A stretch of DNA of 41,621 nucleotides from Anaerolineae bacterium (GCA_019637555.1 JAHBVK010000052.1:1-41621); one strand, 5' to 3'. Positions 15,703-24,087 are shown, numbered from the stretch's first letter. Translations and numbers: made by a program. Notes: generated by a model not told the origin, from the letters alone.

Positions 15703-16610
15703 CCCCGCACCGTTAACGTTACACCCTGCGTATCGATATTCACGATCCACGTTCGGCACTTGATCCCGGCATTGGCGAAGCTCGTCCGCAGCACAGCCGC
15801 GATCTGCTGATGATCTTTCTCGGCAAAGCACACCAACGCCGGACCATCCCCGCTGATCAGTACCGCTGATGCTCCCGCCTGCTTCGCCGCGCTGATCGCT
15901 GCATCACTGCCCGGCAGCAGCGCCAGCCGTTCCGCATCCAATGGCGGATTGGAGGTGACTTGAGCTAGCAGCCCGTAATCCCCTCTCCTCAGCGCTTCCA
16001 CGAACAATACTGCGCGTGCTCCGCTCTGCCGCCACAACTCCTGCATTGCGGGATCACTCGCCCGCTGAGAAATCACTCTGCTCGCCTTAACGCGATAATC
16101 CGCGACTTCCGGCAGCGCCAGCACTACTTTGCCAGCAGTCACATCCAGACGCCGATAGATCAAATCGTTGCCGCTGCTGCTCACGACCGCCAAGCCGCCA
16201 ATTAGCGAGGTGACCGCAGCCGAAGGTGTTGAGGTCAAACGCAGCGCAATATCTGCGATCTGTGTGCGCTTCAGCGGTGCACCGATCAAGTTGTTGATCG
16301 CCATCAAGCCGCCGATCAGCCATGTCTCCTCATCACCTAATCCACAGCGGGAAGGGATGCTCGCGTTGCACAGCACAGTTAAAGGTGGCATCTCACGCTT
16401 GAGAGCGTGCATCACTGCTTCCACCCCGCGCAGCACCAATTCGCCCGCTAAATCGGAGGCGCCTTCGACGGCGACCAGCGTCTCTCCATCATTGCTGATG
16501 GCGGCTTCGATCACGTTATGTAAGCCGAGTGCCAGCGCCAGACTACCACTGCCAACGCCGGAACCAAGGTCGAGCGCGACGGCGGGAACTGTCACCTGTA
16601 CATGTGCCAT
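15699..16610 (-). CDS. Homoserine-kinase-like GHMP protein
   Basis: The 303-residue protein has GHMP-superfamily architecture: an N-terminal VTVPAVALDLGSGVGSGSLA segment equivalent to the PAT-NLGxGFD motif, and a C-terminal SAVLISGDGPALVCF block typical of ThrB. The central ATP-binding motif, normally PxxxGLGSSAA, reads IPSRCGLGDEETW (residues 85-97), so the phosphate-gripping Ser-Ser is lost. If active it would phosphorylate homoserine in threonine synthesis. The changed loop could instead mean a new substrate or loss of kinase activity. It overlaps the GH5-like gene by four bases and follows the nitrilase gene by 31 bases. No thrA or thrC is nearby. Confidence 0.65.
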   Translation of the reverse strand: MAHVQVTVPAVALDLGSGVGSGSLALALGLHNVIEAAISNDGETLVAVEGASDLAGELVLRGVEAVMHALKREMPPLTVLCNASIPSRCGLGDEETWLIGGLMAINNLIGAPLKRTQIADIALRLTSTPSAAVTSLIGGLAVVSSSGNDLIYRRLDVTAGKVVLALPEVADYRVKASRVISQRASDPAMQELWRQSGARAVLFVEALRRGDYGLLAQVTSNPPLDAERLALLPGSDAAISAAKQAGASAVLISGDGPALVCFAEKDHQQIAAVLRTSFANAGIKCRTWIVNIDTQGVTLTVRG

Positions 16611-16641
16611 GAATAATGCTTGTCCGGTATTGTAATAGCGC

Positions 16642-17460
16642 TTATGCCTGCGTCAGCACAGCGTATTGATCGGGGCGGCGATCCGCCAGATACGTCCATT
16701 CGCGGCGCTCTTTCTCGATCATTGTCAAATCGAGCAAAGCGACGATCACAGTTTCCACGGCTTTGGTCGGCGGCACCACGTAATCGCCATTTGGGCTGGC
16801 GATGAAGCTCTGCCCATAGCATGGCGGCTCAATGCGGTTAAGCCGTACGCAGTACAAACTGTTGGTCAGTGCGTTAGCACGCAGCGCGATCTCCCAACGA
16901 TACCGATTCGGATAATCGGTGGCGGCTGAAGGCGAAAACACGATATTGGCGCCGTCAAGCGCAAGTGCTCGCACGCCCTCTGGCACGAAGTTATCCCAGC
17001 AAATGTACACACCGATCCGACCGTACTGCGTGTCCATGCCACGAATCGGGTCTGTGCCCAGCGAGAAATGGCAGCGTTCGTTGTCTGGTGGCAGATGATG
17101 CTTGCGGTAATGTCCAGCGTTACTGCCATCCGCGTCGATCACTAGCGTAGTATTATAGTAGTGACCGTCACCTGCATCTTCGTGGAATGGGCATACCAGC
17201 ACTAGTTTACGCCGCTGCGCCAGTTCCCTAAACCGCTCCCACACCGCACCGTCCAGCCGATCCGATGTATCGGGATGCGTCACTGTCTCCGCGAACAGCC
17301 ATGGCAGCATGAACATCTCGTGGAACGCCACGATCTGCGCTCCCTGATCCGCTGCCTCGTCCGCCATCCACAGCGCCTTCTCGATATTCATGTGTTTGTC
17401 GTTGCTGGCAGCGAATTGCACCATGCCAACACGCACGGAGTCAGGGCGTGCAGTGGTCAT
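16642..17460 (-). CDS. Carbon-nitrogen hydrolase (nitrilase superfamily amidase)
   Basis: The 272-residue enzyme has the complete Glu-Lys-Cys catalytic triad: Glu48 in VAFHEMFMLPW, Lys120 in HYRKHHLPPD and Cys154 in VYICWDNFVPEG. Length and motif spacing fit the N-carbamoyl-amine / N-carbamoylputrescine amidase-like branches rather than true nitrilases. It would hydrolyse a non-peptide C-N bond in the cytoplasm. It is the first gene of a minus-strand run (this gene, the GHMP gene and the GH5-like gene). The exact substrate cannot be assigned from sequence alone. Confidence 0.9.
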   Translation of the reverse strand: MTTARPDSVRVGMVQFAASNDKHMNIEKALWMADEAADQGAQIVAFHEMFMLPWLFAETVTHPDTSDRLDGAVWERFRELAQRRKLVLVCPFHEDAGDGHYYNTTLVIDADGSNAGHYRKHHLPPDNERCHFSLGTDPIRGMDTQYGRIGVYICWDNFVPEGVRALALDGANIVFSPSAATDYPNRYRWEIALRANALTNSLYCVRLNRIEPPCYGQSFIASPNGDYVVPPTKAVETVIVALLDLTMIEKERREWTYLADRRPDQYAVLTQA

Positions 17461-17548
17461 CGGGTCACCTCAGTGAGATCGTCTCATGCATTGAGTCGCT
17501 CATTTTACCCTACATTAGATCGGAGTGAGGACAGCCAATCTACCTGCA

Positions 17549-18601
17549 TCACATATCGAAATAGATCGGTCGCTCTTCGCTCATTGGTACCGGTGCAGAA
17601 ACCACCAGCGATCCTGTCGCTTTGACCGAAAGACGCGGGAATTTGATCGCTTCCTCGAATTTCGGCAGCGGGTTTCTATCGTAAAAGATCATCAGATTAG
17701 TGGCAGTGTCGCGGCATAGCCAGCGCACCGTCTCCCACAGATAATTCCCGATTTCTGGATTCTCGAACCAATAATTCTTGATCACCGCTCGCTTCATTAC
17801 ACCATCACTGGGGATCACTTTCAAAAAAGCATTAAGAACGCGCATGAACGCGGGCATCTTGACTAAAGTCAGTCGCGAAAACTCCCCTTCACGGTAGACC
17901 CCTATTCCCGCACCTATGTGTCCTTCGCGGTTCACCGCTACGTAATAGGTGTGAGCATTAATGCCAACCAATTTATGTTCTAGCCAGGCGTGCAACTGAT
18001 CTGCTGTATATGGTTGGTAAAAGTTGAAATCTTGGTAAAAGCTGTTCTGCCGCTGTGCCACCTGCTCATAGTCAGCGGGATTAATAGTCCGTACTTCCCA
18101 GCCATCAAGGGCGGTTGGCGGTTGTGTGCGAACAGATACAGCGCCAACTCTGGTCCGGTCGATCTGCTGCTGACTCCAGCCCTTCGCCGCACCGAATGAT
18201 CCGTCGTTATTCGACTGCACACCTGCGTAGATCACCACCCGTTCGCCAAACTTCTCTTTCGCCTTTTCAACGCGCCAGTGCGCTAACGCTGAGGCGATAC
18301 CTTTGCGTCGATAATTTGGATGCACGCTGAGTCCATTGAGATAAGCATAGGGGCGTGTTTCACCTTCGTACCGCGCCTCTCCGAAACGCAGCAGCCCTAA
18401 GCCCACGATTCCTTCGTAGTCGGAAGCTTGTGCCACTACCCCCGTAGAATTTGGAAGTGCGTTCATTACTAATTCGTAAGGGTCATGGAGGAACGTAGAT
18501 TTGAAGGCGATTGTGCCTGTATCAGGTGTCTCATCGCGCAGTCGTGCTATGCTTGCGCTATCGGCGGGTTCAAGCGGACGCAGCGTGAACTCAGCAGTCA
18601 T
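17549..18601 (-). CDS. GNAT-family N-acetyltransferase
   Basis: The 350-residue protein has an N-terminal GNAT domain (about 5-150) with the acetyl-CoA-binding motif A, SVHPNYRRKGIASALAHW, preceded by the beta-4 strand AYLNGL. The remaining 200 residues are probably a second, degenerate GNAT fold (TYYVAVNREGHIGAGIGVYR ... RLTLVKMP) that lacks the R/Q-x-x-G-x-G/A signature. Such two-domain GNATs are common; one half binds CoA and the other may be structural. Substrate unknown. It lies 88 bases upstream of the nitrilase gene on the same strand. Confidence 0.85.
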   Translation of the reverse strand: MTAEFTLRPLEPADSASIARLRDETPDTGTIAFKSTFLHDPYELVMNALPNSTGVVAQASDYEGIVGLGLLRFGEARYEGETRPYAYLNGLSVHPNYRRKGIASALAHWRVEKAKEKFGERVVIYAGVQSNNDGSFGAAKGWSQQQIDRTRVGAVSVRTQPPTALDGWEVRTINPADYEQVAQRQNSFYQDFNFYQPYTADQLHAWLEHKLVGINAHTYYVAVNREGHIGAGIGVYREGEFSRLTLVKMPAFMRVLNAFLKVIPSDGVMKRAVIKNYWFENPEIGNYLWETVRWLCRDTATNLMIFYDRNPLPKFEEAIKFPRLSVKATGSLVVSAPVPMSEERPIYFDM

Positions 18602-18695
18602 TTTTCATCCCCATCATGCAACGTTTTCGCAATTATAGCTACGCAGTAACGGATGGACGCTGGATTTATGCAGGTGACTAAGCAGAGGATGCGGT

Positions 18696-18741
18696 TAGTG
18701 AATATCAACGGAGAAGTAGGTGTTCACTATTTCTCCGTTGA
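18696..18741. repeat. Interleaved inverted repeats between P450 and GNAT genes
   Basis: Two inverted repeats alternate in the order A-B-A'-B': TAGTGAA (18696-18702), TCAACGGAGAA (18705-18715), TTCACTA (18723-18729) and TTCTCCGTTGA (18731-18741). The 11-bp B stem could end P450 transcription, but no T-tract follows on the minus strand. The one-base gap between A' and B' makes a full pseudoknot unlikely, so the stems are probably alternatives. Confidence 0.6.
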
Positions 18742-18761
18742 AGCATTGAATCGGGGGACAG

Positions 18762-20120
18762 TTACCGTTCGCGGATCACCATCTTCATGCCGTATTTTGG
18801 TTTCAGCGTGAACTGGCGATCAGGATAGACCTCAAATCCCGGTGCGACCTCCGGCGCGAATCGTTGCGCCAGCGTTGCCAGGATCAGCCGCGCTTCCATC
18901 ATGGCGAACGAATTGCCGATGCAGACGCGCGGTCCGCCACCAAACGGCAGATAAGCATACTTGGGGACGTTCTTTTCGTGCTCAGGTGCGAATCGCTCCG
19001 GCATGAACTTTTTCGGCTGCGGGAAGAAGCGTGGATCATGGTGCATCCCAATTACATTGATGAAGGCGATTTGCCCCTTCTTGGCGAGGTAGCCATCTAG
19101 GTTCACGTCTTCATTGGGCATCCGTGTCACCGACCACGCCGCCGGATACAACCGCATCGCCTCTTTGATTACCATATCTGTGTATGGCAGGTTGTGCAGA
19201 TCAGCCAGCGTTGGTAACCTTCCCGCCAACACGAGATCTAGTTCCTCGTGCAGTTTGGCGGCGACTTCAGGATGCTGGGAGAGCAGGTACCACGTCCACG
19301 TCATCGTCACCGAAGTTGTCTCGTGACCCGCGCCAAACAAGGTCATCGCCTCGTCGCGCACCTGTTTGTCGGTCATCTGAGAATTATCATCCTCATCGCG
19401 CGCTTGCAGCAGCAGTGATAGGAAGTCGCCCTTGTCCTCGTTCGAGGCACGTCTGGCGTCGATGAATCCCTGTATCAGCTTATCCAAGCGGGCAACGGCA
19501 CGCTTCATCCGGCGGTTATGCTTAGTCGGCATCCACTTTGGGGGCGGGAACAACTGCCGGAATCCCTCCTCCACCAATGCCAACGCCTCACGGATCGTCT
19601 CCCCGACTTCGCTTGCCTCCACCGTCACATCGGCATCGAACAGCGTCTTGGCGATGATACGCATGGTCAAATGCGTCATATCCTTCTCGATGGCGCGCTC
19701 CTGACCAATTGCACCTGCCCATTCCTTGGCTAGGTCGTTACTGTAATCCGCCATCACTTGCCCATACTCACCGATCCGTTTGCTGTGGAATGCAGGTTGC
19801 ACTAACTTGCGCTGCCGCTTCCAGAAGTCGCCCTCACTCGTGAACAATCCGTTGCCGATGATCGGCTCAAGGACTGCTAGCGTCAGGGCAGGCTTGCTCC
19901 ACTTGGTCAAACTGTCCATCAGCACTTCGTGGCTGAGTTCCGGGCTGTTGATCACGAGCACCGGAAATGGACCGAAGAAAAATCGTGTCAGATCGCCGTA
20001 CTGCCGATTTTCCAACATAAACTTGATCGAGTCGCCATTAAACTCCGGCAGATTACCGATGAAAAACCGCGACTTTGGACCTCTCAAACTTGTCCGTACC
20101 TGAGCTGTTTGTGCAACCAT
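18762..20120 (-). CDS. Cytochrome P450 monooxygenase
   Basis: The 452-residue protein carries all P450 signatures: I-helix oxygen-activation motif AGHETTS (264-270), the K-helix ExxR (Glu320, Arg323) and the heme loop FGGGPRVCIG with thiolate ligand Cys400. There is no membrane anchor and no fused reductase, so separate ferredoxin or flavodoxin partners are needed; none is in the window. The I-helix and heme-loop sequences resemble bacterial fatty-acid or terpenoid hydroxylases of the CYP102/CYP110-type clans more than actinobacterial forms, but the substrate is open. A consensus promoter (20201-20229) and a CRP-like palindrome at the start of transcription suggest tight, conditional control. 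Confidence 0.95.
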   Translation of the reverse strand: MVAQTAQVRTSLRGPKSRFFIGNLPEFNGDSIKFMLENRQYGDLTRFFFGPFPVLVINSPELSHEVLMDSLTKWSKPALTLAVLEPIIGNGLFTSEGDFWKRQRKLVQPAFHSKRIGEYGQVMADYSNDLAKEWAGAIGQERAIEKDMTHLTMRIIAKTLFDADVTVEASEVGETIREALALVEEGFRQLFPPPKWMPTKHNRRMKRAVARLDKLIQGFIDARRASNEDKGDFLSLLLQARDEDDNSQMTDKQVRDEAMTLFGAGHETTSVTMTWTWYLLSQHPEVAAKLHEELDLVLAGRLPTLADLHNLPYTDMVIKEAMRLYPAAWSVTRMPNEDVNLDGYLAKKGQIAFINVIGMHHDPRFFPQPKKFMPERFAPEHEKNVPKYAYLPFGGGPRVCIGNSFAMMEARLILATLAQRFAPEVAPGFEVYPDRQFTLKPKYGMKMVIRER

Positions 20121-20174
20121 TCCCCACTACTCCCTATATCGAATGTGGCTGCCAAATACGTACTCGCATAAATT

Positions 20175-20190
20175 TGTGCAATTTGTCACA
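20175..20190. promoter_or_regulatory. CRP/FNR-like palindrome at the P450 transcription start
   Basis: TGTGCAATTTGTCACA matches the CRP consensus TGTGA-N6-TCACA at nine of ten half-site positions. It lies just downstream of the predicted P450 start site (about 20194 on the minus strand), a position where binding would repress. The regulator is inferred, as no crp/fnr gene is in the window. Confidence 0.5.
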
Positions 20191-20200
20191 ATTTCAACCA

Positions 20201-20229
20201 ACTATAGGATTAATTGCTGGCAGTGTCAA
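20201..20229 (-). promoter_or_regulatory. P450 promoter
   Basis: On the minus strand a perfect TTGACA (20224-20229), a 17-base spacer and TATAGT (20201-20206) form a near-consensus housekeeping promoter. Transcription would begin near 20194, leaving an untranslated leader of about 74 bases that contains the CRP-like palindrome. Confidence 0.75.
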
Positions 20230-20278
20230 GTGCACTAAAGGATGAAGGTAGTCGGCGGTGGCTGTATGGCAGTCCGGG

Positions 20279-20317
20279 GGAAACAACACTTGAGCAGACG
20301 AGAGGTCTGCTCAAGTG
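20279..20317 (-). terminator. Intrinsic terminator of the EF-G-like gene
   Basis: A 13-bp perfect stem (CACTTGAGCAGAC 20287-20299 with GTCTGCTCAAGTG 20305-20317) has a GAGAG loop and is followed on the minus strand by TTGTTTCC. It lies 23 bases after the stop codon of the EF-G-like gene and insulates it from the P450 promoter. Confidence 0.82.
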
Positions 20318-20340
20318 AAATCAATCGGTGATGCTGGTCG

Positions 20341-22425
20341 TTATTCTTCGGTTACTGCATGCTGCTTAAACTGCGCGATGATCGGCTGTGCGATGTTGCT
20401 CGGCATCGTCTCGTAACTGCTGAACTCCATCGTGTAAATACCGCGTCCGCCCGTCATTGAGCGCAGATCGTTGGAGTAACGCAGCATTTCCGCCAACGGC
20501 ACGAGCGCCGTCACGATGCTCCGTCCCGCCTCTGAGTCCATGCCTTGCACGCGCCCGCGCCGTGTGGTGAAATCACTAATGATGTCACCCATGTTCTCCT
20601 CCGGCACAGTCACGCGCACGTTCATGATCGGTTCCAGCAGCATCGGTGATCCCTGCAAGAACGCTTCACGGAACGCCTCGCGTCCGGCAGTCTGGAAAGC
20701 GATGTCCTTCGAGTCCACTGGGTGCATTTTGCCGTCGTAGACTACAGCTCTTACATCCACCACCGGATAGCCCGCGATCACACCTGAGTCTAGTACGCCG
20801 CGTATGCCCTTCTCGATGCTGGGGATGAAGCTGCCTGCGATAGCGCCACCAACGACTTCATCCTCAAACGAGAAACCGCCGCCACTGCCTGTAGGTTCGA
20901 GTCGCAAATGGACTTCGCCAAACTGTCCCGCGCCGCCCGACTGCTTCTTGTGTCGGTGCATCGCTTTGCTAATCTTCGTGATCGTCTCTTTATAGGGCAC
21001 TTTCGGAATGGAGGAAATCAGATGGACACCCATACGTTCCGCGCGCGACAGCGCCACGCCAACGTGAATATCGCCCATGCCTTCCAGCACGATTTGTTTA
21101 GTATCGCCGTCGTTGCGCCAGCGTAGGGTCGGATCGCCCTGCACCAATTGACTCAGTACTGTGCCCATCTTCTGACCATCCTGCTGCGTCTTGGGATCAA
21201 CCGCAACGCTGTAGACTGGCGCAGAATAGACGGGTTTACGCAGCCTCAACTGCTTATCTTTCGTGCTGATCGTATCACCCGTGCCAGTATCATTCAGCTT
21301 TGCAATGGCGCCGATGTCGCCCGCATGCAGCACACTGACGGGGAATTGTTCCTTGCCGCGTAAGACTAATAGCTGCTGGAAGCGTTCCTCTTGACCTTTC
21401 TCGCTGTTCCAATAGGAACTGCCAGATTTCATGCTCCCGCTGAAAATGCGGAAATAATTGAGCGTGCCTACGAAACGATCAAAGGTAGTCTTGAATACAT
21501 ACGCCGCCACTGGACCGTCATCCGACTGCGGACGGTTCAGGAATTGGACTTCCTCACCGGGTTCGCTGTAGAGTGCTACACGACGCTGCGACGGAGGAGA
21601 TACGTAGACAATCAGCGCTTCCAGTAGCGGATAAGTCCCAATATTGACTTCACCTGCCGCCACAAATACGGGCACCGTCTTGAGATCGGCGTTACGGGCA
21701 GCTTGTCGCATTCCCTCGCGCACTTCATCAAAACTGAGATCTTGGGTCTCGAAATATTTATTCATCAACTCGTCGTTGGCTTCCGCCGCTGCCTCGATCA
21801 ACGCCAGATGCGCCGCTTGAATATCGCTGACCATCTCGGCGGGCAGTTCACTGCGATCCTTACCAACGTCGTAGTATGCCTTTTGCGTCAGCACATTGAT
21901 CACACCCTTGAAGGTGGGACCTTCGCCAATCGGCAGGATCACGGGGATAAATTTGTATTCGGGGAAACGGGCGCGAAGTGCTTCTAATGTGCGCGTGTAG
22001 CTGGCATTCTCGCGGTTAATCTTGTTGATCACAACAATCGGGGGCTGGTTGAACTCTTCTGCTACCTGCCATGCTACCTCGGTGCCTACTTCCGGTCCTG
22101 CGACTGCATCTACAGCGATCAGCACACAGTCGCTGACGCGCACTGCATTCTTCACCTCGCCAATAAAATCGGTGAAGCCGGGGCAGTCCATAATATTGAT
22201 CTTGCAGTCGTCAAACTCAATAGGCACAAGGGTAGTATTGATAGAGAGTTGGCGCTGCTTTTCCTCTTCGTCGAAGTCGGAAACAGTAGAGCCTTCCGCA
22301 ATCTTACCCATACGTGTGATCGCGCCGGTTGTGTACAGGAGCGCTTCGACAAGACTGCTCTTGCCGGATCCCTGATGCCCAACCAGCGCCACATTCCTGA
22401 TGTTTTCAGTTGCGTACTCTTTCAT
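20341..22425 (-). CDS. Elongation factor G-like translational GTPase (EF-G2 type)
   Basis: The 694-residue protein is a five-domain translational GTPase of the EF-G-like branch that many bacteria keep beside canonical FusA. The P-loop GHQGSGKS (16-23), switch I SINTT and G3 DCPGF (80-84) are intact. The G4 motif, which selects guanine and is NKxD in the family, reads NKIN (134-137; the last codon is AAC). In EF-Tu the same Asp-to-Asn change switches specificity to xanthine nucleotides. Domains II-V follow (PVYSVAVDPKTQQDGQKM, MGDIHVGVALSRAERMGV, GSFIPSIEKGIRG). The gene has its own promoter and terminator, with no rpsL/rpsG/tuf context, fitting a non-canonical EF-G. Confidence 0.9.
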   Translation of the reverse strand: MKEYATENIRNVALVGHQGSGKSSLVEALLYTTGAITRMGKIAEGSTVSDFDEEEKQRQLSINTTLVPIEFDDCKINIMDCPGFTDFIGEVKNAVRVSDCVLIAVDAVAGPEVGTEVAWQVAEEFNQPPIVVINKINRENASYTRTLEALRARFPEYKFIPVILPIGEGPTFKGVINVLTQKAYYDVGKDRSELPAEMVSDIQAAHLALIEAAAEANDELMNKYFETQDLSFDEVREGMRQAARNADLKTVPVFVAAGEVNIGTYPLLEALIVYVSPPSQRRVALYSEPGEEVQFLNRPQSDDGPVAAYVFKTTFDRFVGTLNYFRIFSGSMKSGSSYWNSEKGQEERFQQLLVLRGKEQFPVSVLHAGDIGAIAKLNDTGTGDTISTKDKQLRLRKPVYSAPVYSVAVDPKTQQDGQKMGTVLSQLVQGDPTLRWRNDGDTKQIVLEGMGDIHVGVALSRAERMGVHLISSIPKVPYKETITKISKAMHRHKKQSGGAGQFGEVHLRLEPTGSGGGFSFEDEVVGGAIAGSFIPSIEKGIRGVLDSGVIAGYPVVDVRAVVYDGKMHPVDSKDIAFQTAGREAFREAFLQGSPMLLEPIMNVRVTVPEENMGDIISDFTTRRGRVQGMDSEAGRSIVTALVPLAEMLRYSNDLRSMTGGRGIYTMEFSSYETMPSNIAQPIIAQFKQHAVTEE

Positions 22426-22447
22426 GGTAAAGAACCCTTCTTTATCT

Positions 22448-22468
22448 CAACAGGCGAAATTCCTGTTG
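22448..22468. promoter_or_regulatory. Inverted repeat at the 5' end of the EF-G-like transcript
   Basis: CAACAGG (22448-22454) and CCTGTTG (22462-22468) are separated by 7 bases. The predicted transcript start is near 22470, so the RNA would begin with this hairpin, or the DNA site would be an operator at +1. The function is not known. Confidence 0.4.
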
Positions 22469-22476
22469 TTAAAGCG

Positions 22477-22505
22477 ATTTTAAGGCGGAGTGAACACGGA
22501 GTCAA
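22477..22505 (-). promoter_or_regulatory. Promoter of the EF-G-like gene
   Basis: On the minus strand TTGACT (22500-22505), a 17-base spacer and TAAAAT (22477-22482) match the housekeeping consensus in ten of twelve positions. The predicted leader is about 45 bases. Confidence 0.7.
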
Positions 22506-22629
22506 AAGCTGATCGTCACCTTGCCACTGGAGCAAACGCGCACGTTCTACGTGCTGAAAGTCATACTCACTACTGACGCTGAATCTGGCTATTCCGTGTG
22601 AACTCCTTACGCGCCGCCATTTGCAGCAC

Positions 22630-22635
22630 TATAAT
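22630..22635 (+). promoter_or_regulatory. Candidate -10 box of the mannosyltransferase gene
   Basis: A perfect TATAAT lies about 64 bases before the chosen TTG start at 22699. The -35 region is weak. It is divergent from the EF-G-like promoter. Confidence 0.4.
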
Positions 22636-22698
22636 TAGCTCCCGCTTTTGCTGAACTGAACTTGACTTCACCCAAAAACCAATAAATAGAGGTTGGAC

Positions 22699-23961
22699 TT
22701 GAAAAATTTGCTCAGGCTTCGCACGCTCATACTGATCTGGCTGTCGTGGGCGTTGATCATGATCGGTTACCAGATTTATGTGGCGGCGCGCTTCCAGCCT
22801 TCTCGTCCTGATAACGCGCTCAGTTGGACGGCTAATGAGACGCGTCGCAACAGCAACGATGGCAAAATCTACCTTCTCGAACCGTTCCTTAATGACCATG
22901 TGGCATGGGATTCCGAGTATTACCTCTCCATCGCCGTTGGTGGCTATGACGATCCAGCGATGCGCGCCGTCCCACCCAACTTTAGCTGGAACAGCCCGAT
23001 CCTTAAGCCGAAAGGCGAAGAACCGACGTGGACTTCACAAAACTATTCTTTCTTCCCGCTCTATCCCACCGTCATGCGCTTCGTCATGATTCCTTTGCAG
23101 GTATTCGGGCTAACGGCGATTGCGACGGCGACTCTGGCGGGTGTGCTTGTTTCCCTGTTGGGCACGCTCGGCGCAATGGTTGCCTTATGGGACCTAGCAC
23201 GCGATGATCTCGGTGAATCGGGGGCGCGGCGTGCGGCATTCTATCTACTAATCCTTCCCGGCAGCATGTTCCTGGCGCAGATTTACACCGAGGGCTTGTT
23301 TCTCGGCTTATCGTTTGGGGCGCTGGCGCTTGCCCGTCGCGATAAATGGCTGTGGGCGGCATTGCTGGCTGCACTGGCGGTCTGGACTCGTGCGGCTGGG
23401 TTCCTTTTGCTCGTCCCCATGATCTGGTATTGGTTCCAGAACGGACACTTCACCAAGCTGCGCCTGAAATCCTCGCTCCCCGAACTTTGGATTGTCGTGC
23501 TGCTCTTTGTCCCGTTGCTCTCTTGGCTGCTCTGGAACATTGTAATCGGCACGCCGTTCCAATTCGTGTCCACTACCTACTACTCACGCGGCATTCTGCT
23601 GCTTGATGAATCGCGCAAGGCATGGGAAAACGCGTGGACAGCATTAACAACGGGGCATCCCAATTCGCAAGCTTACTATCTGGTGGAATTCGCTTCGATT
23701 GCGTTCGGAGTATTTTGCTCACTTTGGATGCTGCGGCGCTATCCCGCACTAGCACTCTATAGTTTGCTTGTTATTTTCTTCTCGCTGACCAGTGGCGTTG
23801 CACAGGGAATGCACCGCTATGTGCTGGCAGCGCCTGTGATCTTCTTGCTGCCTGCGAACTGGGGAAAGCATGAAGCCTTTGATCGTGCGTGGACATTGGG
23901 TAATGTGCTGCTAATGGGAGTCTTCGCCGCCATGTTCACCTTCGATTACTGGGCAGGGTGA
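22699..23961 (+). CDS. PIG-V-like membrane mannosyltransferase
   Basis: The TTG at 22699 is chosen because GAGG (22689-22692) lies 6 bases before it; the in-frame TTG at 22693 abuts that site. The 420-residue protein is polytopic, with about 9-10 membrane helices. It has the features of the PIG-V/GPI-mannosyltransferase II family of GT-C enzymes: a first extracytoplasmic loop with WDSEYYLSIAVGGY (Asp likely catalytic), SQNYSFFPLYPTVMR, then SMFLAQIYTEGLF and WTRAAGFLLLVP. Such bacterial homologues use polyprenyl-phosphate sugars to glycosylate lipids or proteins outside the membrane. The acceptor is unknown and no linked glycosylation genes are adjacent. Confidence 0.85.
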   Translation: MKNLLRLRTLILIWLSWALIMIGYQIYVAARFQPSRPDNALSWTANETRRNSNDGKIYLLEPFLNDHVAWDSEYYLSIAVGGYDDPAMRAVPPNFSWNSPILKPKGEEPTWTSQNYSFFPLYPTVMRFVMIPLQVFGLTAIATATLAGVLVSLLGTLGAMVALWDLARDDLGESGARRAAFYLLILPGSMFLAQIYTEGLFLGLSFGALALARRDKWLWAALLAALAVWTRAAGFLLLVPMIWYWFQNGHFTKLRLKSSLPELWIVVLLFVPLLSWLLWNIVIGTPFQFVSTTYYSRGILLLDESRKAWENAWTALTTGHPNSQAYYLVEFASIAFGVFCSLWMLRRYPALALYSLLVIFFSLTSGVAQGMHRYVLAAPVIFLLPANWGKHEAFDRAWTLGNVLLMGVFAAMFTFDYWAG

Positions 23962-23976
23962 TCCTTAACCTTTCCA

Positions 23977-24012
23977 GCCGTACTGAGCAGATGCTAGTTT
24001 GCTCAGTACGGC
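23977..24012 (+). terminator. Hairpin after the mannosyltransferase gene
   Basis: A perfect 13-bp stem (GCCGTACTGAGCA 23977-23989 with TGCTCAGTACGGC 24000-24012) begins 15 bases after the stop codon and has a 10-base loop. There is no T-tract, so termination may need Rho or the hairpin may protect the 3' end. Confidence 0.55.
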
Positions 24013-24087
24013 GTGGGTATAGTTGCAAAAATCCCATAAACACCGTCAATATCCCGTAAACGTCTTCAAAAATCTTCTCAAAAATCC

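Noticed and set aside
18696..18741. H-type pseudoknot
   Set aside because: The connecting loop of one base cannot span the 7-bp stem, so a full pseudoknot is sterically implausible.
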